From contig MQVO02000020.1 of the NCBI GenBank assembly GCA_001986395.2, forward strand, positions 124,001 through 188,000: 64,000 nt of DNA, written 5' to 3'. The stretch comes from Irpex lacteus (taxonomy: Eukaryota; Basidiomycota; Agaricomycetes; Polyporales; Irpicaceae). Positions 45,172-54,828 of the stretch are shown in pieces; position 1 is the stretch's first letter, and each line of letters opens with the position of its first letter. The notes under the pieces are model-generated. The model saw only the letters and a list, made by a program, of their open reading frames with translations, ran no database searches and was not told where the DNA came from. A program made the position numbers and the translations under genes.

Positions 45172-46282
45172 CTAATTGACGTCAAATAAAACCTTTGGCA
45201 GGGTCTCTTCACATGGGCCTAGGAACAGGAAGTCTGGTTTGAAATCGAACTCTGGGTCGGGCGTGTATTCCACATTGAAGATAGCGACTTTGCCACCACG
45301 GGCTTTAACCTCGTGGGCGAAGCCCGCGGCGGGTTGTACCTGATATATCCTTGCATTAATGCATGTCTCTCCGCCCTCCGTCAAAGTATATTCACCGTAG
45401 AGGACGTCCCGATGACGAGGCACATGTCGGCCTCATCAACTGCATTCCAGATATCACGCATTTTTCGAGGTGTTTCTCCAAACCAAACGACCCCAGGTCG
45501 GAGAAGACCACCGCAAGGACCACAGCGGGGCAGATCTTCTGATGGTATATCGTGTACATTGTCATCTTTGAAGTCATCAGTATGTGCGGCGGCGAGAGCA
45601 GGGCATAATGAGGCCTCGTAACTCGTTTCGGTGCGATTACAAGCCGTGCAAATTGTGTCAAATATATGCCCGTGCATCTCGTATATCATGGAAATCTGCC
45701 CGTCTCGTGGCTCGCTACATTTTTCAAGGACCTCGTTTAGTGCACGTGTGCTGAGCCCGTCGATATTCTGGGTGATTAAGGTCTATTATATCGAGGCGTC
45801 AAAAAGGGTTAAGAACAGAAGAAGTTATATCCCCACCAGTTTAGACTCCAGTGGCGCAAGTACTCGTAACATCTCCGGGCAGCAGAGCATGGCCAGCGCC
45901 ATATGCGCGGCATTTGCTTGAGCATTCAGTGCGCTGCCAGATTTTGAATGACATCAGTGTACGATTTACCCTTCTGTAGACCGTCGTTCTTACTCACATG
46001 TTCCGCCTTGCGTTGTAAAACTGCCACACGAGGCTAGGATTTGCGTCGAACGCCTTAGGGGTGGCAAGTTTGACTGGGTCATGTCTCTTCCACAGTCCAT
46101 CGCCACTCCTGAAGGTCGGTATACCTACGCCACATCAAAGTTCATTTCAATTGTAATGGGCACGTTGAAAGTATAGGAAATATCACGGTACCTGAAGCCG
46201 CTGAGAGCCCTGCGCCCGCCACAGCAATTATATTCTTGCTGCTTTGGAGTGCCTTACGGAACTCGTTCGCATCTTTCGACAT
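45172..46282 (-). CDS. SIRT5-type class III sirtuin (NAD-dependent protein deacylase)
   Basis: Five exons give about 288 aa, from ATG 46282 to TAG 45172. The Rossmann start is [20 protein letters not shown] (GAGxSxxSGIPxFR). Then come [26 protein letters not shown] (QNID), [18 protein letters not shown] (catalytic His and first CxxC), [17 protein letters not shown] (second CxxC), [19 protein letters not shown] and [11 protein letters not shown]. Class III enzymes remove succinyl, malonyl or acetyl groups. The Tyr of the YxxR acyl pocket is replaced by Leu here (GLWKR), so acyl preference is open. The N-terminus is not an obvious mitochondrial presequence. Confidence 0.9.
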
Positions 46283-46797
46283 GACAGTTAGATGAGAGTA
46301 CTTGTGAAAGGATGAAGCACACGTTCAATCAGTGCATCAATCCTTGGAATCGTCCAGTGTAGCGTCTTGACTTATAGATATCACTAAACAGACGTCAGAT
46401 AAGACATTATGGAGCATTGATGACAAGCTGACATGCGCATGTTCCCTCGCACGCCAAAATGGATCTGAATATATGCACACATGTCAGTGTGCTAAATTCG
46501 AGATATATTTGAAATCGAGCTGCTTGTTGAAGGTGATCGTAGAGTTTCAAATAGACTTCACTCGGGAGTCGGAGTAAGCCGCCCACGTACTAGTACTAGA
46601 GGCGCTCTCGCCCCGAAGAAGCAATATTGTGCACATCAACTGCTCTCACGAACGGGCAATTGGAAGTGCACAATCATGCTCAGATGTGAGATGCGGGTTT
46701 CACGTTGGCGCTGTCGGGAGCCCGGCATACGACCTCCAGCCCGAGATGAATCAAGAGGCTCACAGGTTGTTTCCCTCCATCCTTATCGTCGTCCACA
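46283..46797. promoter_or_regulatory. Divergent promoter region, sirtuin / SDR
   Basis: 515 bp between divergent start codons. No open frame with a conserved look. Promoters of both flanking genes lie here. Confidence 0.4.
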
Positions 46798-47834
46798 ATG
46801 TCCTCAACGAAGAAAGTCGTCCTTATTACGGGCTGCTCAAAGGGTGGCATCGGTTATTCCCTGTAAGTAGGAGTCACAATTAGTTAGAGATTCTCTCTTA
46901 CCAATTGGTTTGTAGAGCGGATGAGTATGCTGCTCAGGGTTGCAAGGTCTACGCCACAGCGCGCAAACTCGAGTCGATGGCTACCTTCCAGCACCCAAGC
47001 ATCGAGAAATTGACTCTGGACGTGCTCAGCGACGAGCAAGTGACATCCGTGGTCAAAACTATCATCGAAAAGGAAGGACAAATTGATGTTCTAGTCAACA
47101 ATGCCGGTGTTAACTGCGCAGGTACGTCATCCCAGGTCCGACTTGGTAGAAGGACACTACAGAGTACTTAGGCTGATTGATACATTGAATTTGGTACCTG
47201 GTTGTAGGCGCGATTGCAGACATTCCGTTAGAAACGTTCAAGCGTACATTTGACGCGAATTTCTTCGCGGTCATCCGGATGTTCCAGGCGGTGTTCCCGT
47301 ACATGGCCTCCCGCAAGTCTGGCCTCATCGTCAATGTCGGGTCCGTCGTCGGAAATACGTGGGTACACTCAAGCATTGGTGTATATTGAAAGAAACTGAG
47401 CGAATATCGCACCATTCACTAGACCAACGCCGTGGAATGGCGCGTACTCGTCTTCCAAAGCTGCACTGCATCGCGTGACGGAGGTGCTTTACCAAGAGTG
47501 CCAGGCCTTCAATATCCATGTCACTCTGGTCGTTCCAGGCGCGGTCAAATCCAATATCGCTGATACTCAGCTCAAAGCGGGGATAGTTATGCCGGAGAAC
47601 AGCCTCTACAAGTCATACACCGAGGCCATCATCAGACGAGTTCTGCTCAGTCAAGGTTCAAACGCGATGACAGCGGAGGATATGGCCAAGCTGGTTGTGA
47701 CCAAGACCCTGTCCAAGTCTCCCCCGCAGTATCTGACTATGGGAGGGAGCTCTTTTACCTTCTCGTTGTTCCTGTGGCTCCCCAGGGCGTTCGTGCTGAA
47801 CTTCCTTTGGAAGCGTTTTAGGGGCACGGCTTAG
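46798..47834 (+). CDS. Ayr1-like short-chain dehydrogenase/reductase
   Basis: Four exons (46798-46862, 46916-47121, 47208-47358, 47423-47834) give 277 aa. The NADP(H) site is VVLITGCSKGGIGYSLADEY (TGxxxGxG), followed by VYATARKLESM, KLTLDVLSDEQ, IDVLVNNAGVNCAG (NNAG), LIVNVGSVVGNTPTPWNGAY with the catalytic YSSSK, and VTLVVPGAVKSN. The C-terminus is hydrophobic (FTFSLFLWLPRAFVLNFLWK), consistent with attachment to ER or lipid droplets. Best match in organisation is the Ayr1/1-acyl-dihydroxyacetone-phosphate reductase group of classical SDRs. Other lipid ketone substrates are possible. Confidence 0.88.
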
Positions 47835-48139
47835 TTACCGTTATGTTTTATGGCAACAATCGTGTACGATGGGTTTGCGGAATACCGTCTTTTGATTCTA
47901 GTTATGACAATGTGCCTGGCTTTCTCCAGCTTAGTACGATACCTTTATTTACGCTGCTTCCCATGTTACACGAGTATTCACGTGGGCCAGCTGATTATTC
48001 TACCTATAGTTGTAGGCATAAGCGGATTCCATTGACAGATGCTTTCGCAATTTGAGGAGTATGAACCATAGAAGCTGGATCAAGCATCTATCGGTAGTTG
48101 CTACCACTGATACCTGACCCCAGACCTGCAAATAGGAGA
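47835..48139. other. Convergent 3' flanks, SDR and nucleotidyltransferase-like gene
   Basis: 305 bp of untranslated and termination sequence between two genes pointing at each other. Short open frames look accidental. Confidence 0.4.
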
Positions 48140-48961
48140 TTAACTGGGATGCGTACAGCGGAAGAGAGAAATGATATACCCCGACGCCACTACACTTGCT
48201 TTGGCCCCAGAAGCTTTGGGCTTTGATTTAGTCTCAGTGAATTTATACCCGATCGCCTTCCAAGGCTCACGGTCGCGAGAAATTAGAGCTATAAACTCCC
48301 CAATACGAGGCTTGGCGGCCTCCATAAACTCTGACGGTACCCAACTAGCCTCCTTGATATTGTCCGCTCTTCGAGCAGCAATAGTCAACAACTCCCGGAT
48401 GTCCTGCACGTCCTGGTACTGTTTGTCGAGGAGGTACAACTTTGTCGCGGCACGATGATCCGTCCAAGCCTGAAGCTTGAGTAGTAAGAGCGGTATCATT
48501 GGCATGACGGGAAACCCATCGATGGTAACGATGTGCTCGCGAGGTACATCTGGGATGTTCATGATTCCGGGAGTGAGGATATCGACCTTGCAAGCATCGC
48601 TCTGCGCGTACGAGTATCCGATGCGAGCCCAGAGGACCTTGTACGTTGCGCCAAACGTCTTTGCAGGACGTAGGTAGAACGTGGGGTCGCGCGCGACTAG
48701 CATGGCCTTGAGTCTCTCTGTATCGTAAGACGTCGTAAGAATAACTATATCGACATCCTGTGGATTGAGTATGAGCAAGTAGCTTTGGATGAACCGGGAG
48801 AAAACAGATGAACGTACGCCAGGTGTTCTAGAGGTGCCGTATAGCTGGCAGGCTGCACCGCCAACCAAACAACATGCCAAACCGTAATACGCAAATGCAT
48901 CTATGGCCTTCTGGGCAGTAGCTCTAACTTGTGCAGAGGTAGGGTGGCTATACCGAGACAT
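48140..48961 (-). CDS. Nucleotidyltransferase-fold protein
   Basis: Two exons (48961-48818, 48757-48140) give 253 aa. The start ATG at 48961 opens SRYSHPTSAQVRATAQKAID. Then FAYYGLACCLVGGAACQLYG (GG of the nucleotidyltransferase fold) and RTPG/DVDIVILTTSYDTE (DxD metal site) follow, then KVLWARIGYSYAQSDACKVD and ILTPGIMNIPDVP. This layout, GG followed by DxD and a third acidic residue in a KVD strand, matches the broad pol-beta/AbiEii-type fold found in many agaricomycete proteins of unknown role. Catalysis is plausible because the metal residues are present, but the substrate is unknown. Confidence 0.72.
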   Translation of the reverse strand: MSRYSHPTSAQVRATAQKAIDAFAYYGLACCLVGGAACQLYGTSRTPGVRSSVFSRFIQSYLLILNPQDVDIVILTTSYDTERLKAMLVARDPTFYLRPAKTFGATYKVLWARIGYSYAQSDACKVDILTPGIMNIPDVPREHIVTIDGFPVMPMIPLLLLKLQAWTDHRAATKLYLLDKQYQDVQDIRELLTIAARRADNIKEASWVPSEFMEAAKPRIGEFIALISRDREPWKAIGYKFTETKSKPKASGAKASVVASGYIISLFRCTHPS

Positions 48962-49425
48962 GCCTAGGAGAGGGCAACAGGGTCGTAGAAATCTGCTGTC
49001 TACATGGTACACGCCTAATACGCCTGTATGACCGACGATGGTATCGATTCAGACAAGCTTCGTAAACCTTGACCGTGAGAGCCATGGTCCATGACTCGGA
49101 GCTGCTTCTCTCGTGGCTGTCACGATGAACACAGTGAATGAGTTCGAACTATAACTAGAGAAATCGCACTTTCAGAAGACTTATATGCCGCGCGATCCAT
49201 ATGCCACATACGTAGATTTTCGTTGAATAACGCATCGTCTCACGATGTTGGTGGTGGCATATCAAGGTGAAGAAGGATCTGAAGATTCAAATAGGCTGCA
49301 ATGCCGCGCATCTAGCGAGCGCTTACGCGTCTTAACTCGTTCAACAGGTTCAACTCGGACCAGCCGCCATAGGCATTTACCTCCCTTCCACACCTTCATC
49401 GAAGCTTCATCACCTACGACCTGAA
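48962..49425. promoter_or_regulatory. Divergent promoter region, nucleotidyltransferase-like / EF-hand gene
   Basis: 464 bp between divergent start codons, with no coding potential. Promoters of both genes are expected here. Confidence 0.4.
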
Positions 49426-50241
49426 ATGTCGCGATATGGAGGAGCCTTTCTTTCACCAGACATCACACCTCAATCCACGCCAACAAAGTCCAAGTCGCAG
49501 CGGTCGCGCGCAAGACGAGAGCCATCAGGCGTGTTCTCACTCTTCCAGGCACCTCAGATCCAGCAGTTCAGGGAGGCGTTCTCGTTGATCGACCATGACG
49601 GAGACGGCGTGGTTAGCGAGCAGGATCTGAAGCACATATTTACCAGCTTGGGTACGTGTCGGAAATATCATGTCTGGTGTGTTCGGCCACGAATTCAATC
49701 AAACAATCTGATATACTCTTCGCTATCTCCTTGTACTTATGCATCTACGTTCTATATAGGTATCGCGCCCTCAAAGGCGATGCTCGACGACCTACTCGCG
49801 GATAGACCGGGCGATCGTCGAGGGTCTGGCATCGGTGGTGTCCATTCCCGCGTCGCATCTCTGGAGGCCGAATCCAACGACCGCGGCATCACATTTCCCA
49901 TGTTCCTCACCATGATGGGCGAACACCTGTACGAATTCGACGCAGAGAACGAACTACTAGAGGCTTTTGAGTGCTTTGACGAGAATGATACGGGGTTGGT
50001 AAAATGTGACGAGATTAGGAGGTGGCTGGGAGATATAGGTGAGAAGATGGACCAGCGGGAGGTGCGTGCTTCTCTCTCATGTCTCCTTCGTACTTTGCAC
50101 TAACGCTGCGGTCAACCGCTATGTTAGATTGATAAACTCTTGAAAGGACCCTTCACCGATCGTCAAGGCAACTTTAACTATCGCGAGTGGGTGAAAGTCT
50201 TGCGAATCAACGCGGACAATGAGGAAGCGGACTCTCAGTAG
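49426..50241 (+). CDS. EF-hand protein, myosin regulatory light chain-like
   Basis: Three exons (49426-49651, 49760-50061, 50128-50241) give 213 aa. A basic, Ser/Thr-rich N-terminal extension (STPTKSKSQRSRARREPSGV) carries potential phosphorylation sites. EF-hand 1 is FREAFSLIDHDGDGVVSEQD with a full calcium loop. The second lobe has MFLTMMGEHLYEFDAENELL and EAFECFDENDTGLVKCDEIR, a degenerate loop, then FTDRQGNFNYREWVKVL. This is the layout of myosin II regulatory light chains (Rlc1-like): one calcium-binding site and a phosphorylatable N-terminus. A calmodulin-like protein of another pathway is the alternative. Confidence 0.82.
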
Positions 50242-50523
50242 CCATCTGTATAGTGTTGTACTGTTCCATGATTACGACTTATTACGATCTATACCCTCTC
50301 AGCTGTGTATTACCGCTGTACTCATCTCAATCTAGGTTTCTATTGTGGACGAATTTGTGCTGGTTACCGCGAAACCTACGAACTGAACTCGAAGGCGACG
50401 GGAGTGAAGGTATTGTACATTTGGTGCTGGCTGACTATTGGTACATTTTTCTCGCAGATGGGACACATACGCATACAAAATACAAATAGAACATTTGTTT
50501 CCTTGATTGTCTTGGTTTGGAAT

Positions 50524-51994
50524 TTACTCCCACCGCCCTTCAAGAGGTTCGGCAGGGATCTTCTCGGCGTCGATCGCTAGCTCTTTCAATACCGAGTCGA
50601 CAGAGTGACCCTCCTCGGCCTTCTCTGCCTCTGTCAAAGCTAAACAGAACTCAGCGCCGACCACATACATAGGAAGACCGGCAACTTACCATTACCACGG
50701 CCTTCACCCAAACTGGTCTCAAGTCCCTCCTCACCACTTCTAGCAGCAATAAACAGCAACTCGGCACCTTCGACATCCAAAAGCTCCTTTCTCTCGACGC
50801 TAGCAAACCTCAGTCCATAGCTTTCCCTTCCTCTCCCTCCGCCCTTCCCAAACACCTCCTTCATAATATGTTCAGGGAATTCCGCTCTTCTGCCCTTCGG
50901 CAACCCAATATTGGGAGGACCGGTGTTAGGAGCCTCTGGATTCTTCACTTGCAAGACGAAAGAAGACGCCTGATGGATGCCCAAGGCTTCTTGTACCTCT
51001 CCAAAGTTGTCTGAGGCGGGGTGGGAGATATGATAGCCTAGGTGGGTCTCGCGAGAGGAGGGAGTGTTGCCAGAGCTGTTGACGATGGCGTAGGCTCCGC
51101 GAGCGGCGATGCGTGCTGGACCCTGATGACGAGTGCCTGTCCAACGTAAGGTCAATTAGAATAAAGTACTCCACAACGGAATGTTGGAGACTTACCTTTG
51201 GTCTTGGTCTCGTACTCCTTTGCCCCCAAACCATCCTGTAGCTTCTGCAGGTCTTCACCAACTGTGATAACAGTCGCCCAAAACACTCCCTTCCTCCCTC
51301 CTCCTTTCCCTCCACCGCCAGCCTCAGGATCGGGCAAACTCTTCTTACCCACCGCAATCAACCTAAACGGTTTCTTCTTCACACCCGTGACAGGTGGTGC
51401 AGGTACCGCATCCGCGCCTTCCTGGATGACTGTCATCTCTTGGTCCTCGCCTACATCCTTGTGACCTTGCTTGCTATCGGGAGCTTCTGAGGTACTGAAT
51501 TCTGGAGGACGAGGAACGAGGAGGATGTGGAATCGCTGTACGTCGTCGATTGAACTAACATCTTCCAGCTCAACCTTGGGGCGATAAAAGAAGTAGATAT
51601 GCCCGCGTTCAATGGTACCTATCCCGGACAAACAATATGTTCAGCGTCGCTTTGATATATGAATATGTAGCGACATATATATGCACTCACCGGTCTGGTA
51701 TATATGCTCCGCCGGGTGCCCTGCCTCGGCATTGTCCTCTACATTTTCCTCAACATGATCAACCTTGGCCTTCTTTGTTGGGGGTTCTGCCTCCTTCTCT
51801 TCACTGGGCGTAGTCTCCTCGACTTCCCTCTTAGTTCCCACCTCCGCCTTCTGTTCTTCTACCTTCGCCTGCTTAGCCTTCTTCGCAGGCTGCCTCTTAC
51901 CAGTACTCTTAGGTTTAGCCTGCGTCTGAGACTTCGGCTTTCCCGTCGTAGTGCCCTTCTGCGAGGCAGCTTCCTGCCTTCTCGTAGTCACCAT
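50524..51994 (-). CDS. Conserved fungal nuclear protein (often labelled BTB-domain transcription factor)
   Basis: Four exons (51994-51691, 51618-51196, 51136-50690, 50639-50524) give 429 aa. The N-terminus is Lys/Gln-rich with nuclear-localisation-like runs (KSTGKRQPAKKAKQAKVEEQ). The conserved core reads GTIERGHIYFFYRPKVELED, DDVQRFHILLVPRP, FRLIAVGKKSLPDP, ARIAARGAYAIVNSS, THLGYHISHPASDNFGEVQE, GIHQASSFVLQVKNPEAP and LLDVEGAELLFIAAR. This arrangement is shared by a fungal family annotated as BTB-domain transcription factors, although I see no clear BTB fold. An acidic helical tail follows (AEKAEEGHSVDSVLKEL). Function is unknown; nuclear location is inferred from composition. Confidence 0.72.
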
Positions 51995-52624
51995 GTTCAG
52001 CCTCGAGTAGTGGTCGTTGCTGGGAGGGTCAAGCCTGGGATTTATGGGAGCATTTCCTACTCTTTTACATATTATGACCATGGAGAGCAATTGGATAACC
52101 TTTTGATAGGCGAACCCGAACCAGGGAATCGGATGACGTCATACGCTACTGAACGCCTGGCCATAGCATAGACGCTCGACTCTCACTCAATCAACCGTGA
52201 CACTCGAAAACGCTGCCGCGGGCGTGCAGCAGAGGCCTTGCTCTCATCAACGCAATAAATGTTTAGAAAAACGTAAGTACTCACTATGAGAGAAATCAAA
52301 GTTGGATCTTAGCAAAAGTGACTGGTCGAGGAATCGAACTCGCGACGCCAAACCGACGAGTTGAACAATCGTGCGAAAAAGGGATCCAGAAAAGGTTTAG
52401 CCGGACCACGTAGACGCGTAACAGACTCAGCGGAAATGAACTTGTTTTTGAGTTTCGAACCACCACTGACCGCACTACAGGTATTCGTGTCATTAAGTAA
52501 GGCCAGGCGTACTACCCCTCTGGATTTATGCAGTTGAGTAGAACTTGACCGGACGATTGATACCCGGCTAATTTTGCATTCCAGACATAGGACTTCTTTC
52601 GGTACACCTAAAACTAGAAAGAGT
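51995..52624. other. Intergenic, no gene seen
   Basis: Upstream region of the nuclear protein gene and of the broken F-box gene. A T-arm-like word GAGTTCGATTCCTC lies near 52325 on the minus strand, but the arms do not fold into a tRNA. Nothing else is supported. Confidence 0.4.
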
Positions 52625-54090
52625 ATGTCACAAGTAATGTTGCCCTTCGAACTTTATGGCCACATCGTGTCATACATCGACGAGCAGGACGAAGGCACTC
52701 GTAAAGCCACTCTTTTAGCGTGCGCACTCGTATCTCAGGACTTCAAGGGCATCGCATATAAACACCTTTTCCGCTCTGTCGCTCTCGTTCTGATCGATAT
52801 TCTCGATGACGAGACCGAAGCGATCAAGTATCCTCCTTTGCCAAAGCGGTCAAAGGGATGCTTCTTCAGGTATACTCACACAATGGAGGACGCGACCTCG
52901 TATATCCTCAACGGTCGCATTGCACCTTATGTTCGTAGAGTTACGCTAGACATGGCCACACGGGGCCAAACACTGTGTCTCGGAACATGATAGCTCACAT
53001 CGTCCGTCATTTACAACATCTCCAGCACCTTAGCCTCATGGGAGTCTCCGTAATGTCTGATGACGAGTCTACCATTTCGAAGTTACCACCTATACAGGAG
53101 CTATCCGTTGGTTACAATAAGACTCACGAGCCCGGGACATCTATCGTTCACTCACTCGCAAGCAACTAGCAGCACGACTGTCCTCTACTTGCAAGCTCTT
53201 TGACAATATTCCACACCTCATCATCGATTTCTCATGGGTGGACTACGGCGGCTTTGAGGGCCTTCAACTTGAAGATGTCGTTTTGCCTCGCATCCAAGCA
53301 GTGACAATCCTCCCTTGCCTGACCCTCAAAATGTTCTCGACGTGCTGCGACTCGCCCCACTGCAGAGACTGCGTACATTTCATCTTCCTCAGTTACCAGC
53401 CCGAAGCGTCCCGGATGTGTCTGCCTTCCTCTCTTCTGTAGGCACCGGTCTACACCACCTTACACTGGGGGATATCTTCTGGGGTAATGGTATCCTTCAC
53501 GGAAGTACGTATGCAATATCACAAACTTTTGGTCATTAGCTATGAGTTGACGTTTGAGCTCGATGCTTCTAGTAGGCGCATACGTCTCATTCGCCCATTT
53601 GTATCCCGGCCAAGTTCCCTCGCACATTGAACTGTCCAGGTGTCCTAAACTGCGCACTATCCGTCTCTCGATCAGCATATTATCGTGGGATACGTATGTT
53701 TCAATTGTCTACATTTTGATTTTGCTTATCCCCATTGACCTGATCCTCGTATCTAGTGGCGACCTGACGTTCATCTCTCAAGCCGTTTTGAAGTATCTTC
53801 CGCCATCTGTTAGAGTATTAGAAATAGGCATAAAGAAAGAGCCTTCTGATGGTTTTGGAACGGCGACATACGCCGCCACGACGTTCTGGAGGTCAATGGA
53901 GAGTGAGTTAGTCGCTTCAATCGACAACGGACTGGAAAAAGTGTCCATCGCGATACTGGAAGGCTCCCTGGGGGCATACTCGTGTACCGATAGAGAGGCG
54001 TCGCAGTTGAGATCCTACTTCCCGCGGTTGGTAGAAAAGGGTGCTCTGGTATTCCCCATAATCGATTCGCGCAGTAAGTGGATATACTAG
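52625..54090 (+). pseudogene. Frameshifted F-box/LRR-like gene
   Basis: Starts well: MSQVMLPFELYGHIVSYIDE, LLACALVSQDFKGIAYKHLF, then YVRRVTLDMATRG, a typical agaricomycete F-box N-terminus. From about 52960 coding sense moves to another frame (VSRNMIAHIVRHLQHLQHLS). It meets a stop at 53169, resumes in a third frame (FDNIPHLIIDFSWVDYGG), shifts again near 53310 (NVLDVLRLAPLQRLRTFHLP), and ends with HIELSRCPKLRTIRLSIS and VLKYLPPSVRVLEIGIKKEP to a TAG at 54090. No GT-AG introns reconcile the first three breaks. The first looks like loss of one G in a GGGG run. Such genes form large, fast-evolving families in these fungi, so decay is likely; assembly error is the alternative. Confidence 0.65.
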
Positions 54091-54828
54091 ATTTTTGTTT
54101 CGCATAGTCTTCGAGACCGTTCGAGTCTTGCCTATCCGAGTTACCTTGAGTCAAATACCTCCCGTTGTAGTTACTGGTCAACGTGACAATCAAGTTCATA
54201 CTCCGACGCGCGCGAGGTATATGAACCAATCAACAGCTGCAAGCGTACTGATGGGATCAACTGGGCTCGAATATTGACGGCGTTTAGACGTGACACACCG
54301 TGACCAAGACAGTGGTTTGGCAGGAGCAAAGTTACCTTCGTGCGGCCTCTCCTGTACAATGATATCCTACCCGAAAAATCTGAAATCTCAAGAGTCTATA
54401 GTCAAGATGTACCACTATAGTAATATCACATTTCCGAAGCCCTACCCTGAAGGAAATATGCAAGTGGGCTAGTAATGCAAAAATTTTGCACTACTGGGTC
54501 ATCGATAGTACTGCTAGCAAGCATATTCTCCCGCATTCCCAAGACACATCCATACTCTGACGGAGCAGTAGACATGGATCATGGGAGCAAAGTATGCTCG
54601 CTCTGAGGGCAAGAATTGATCGACAACTATCGTTTGGTATGTTTACGAGCTGGCGTTTCGAATCGTAGATAAGAATTAAGAGTGGGATGTAAGGTAATTT
54701 CTCCATTACAACCATGTACCGCAGTACAAAACATATACAACAACGAAAACTAAGAGCGTCCACGAGCGAACATAACCAAGAAAATACAAATACACATCGT
54801 CTTTTCCTTTTCCTCTTTCATAACCCCG
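54091..54828. other. 3' flank of pacC and downstream of the F-box pseudogene
   Basis: AT-rich and without conserved frames. It includes the 3' untranslated region of pacC (minus strand), with many A runs on the plus strand near 54720-54800. Confidence 0.4.

Noticed and set aside
52310..52345. tRNA-like T-arm word on the minus strand
   Set aside because: The T stem has mismatches and no acceptor, D or anticodon arms can be paired.
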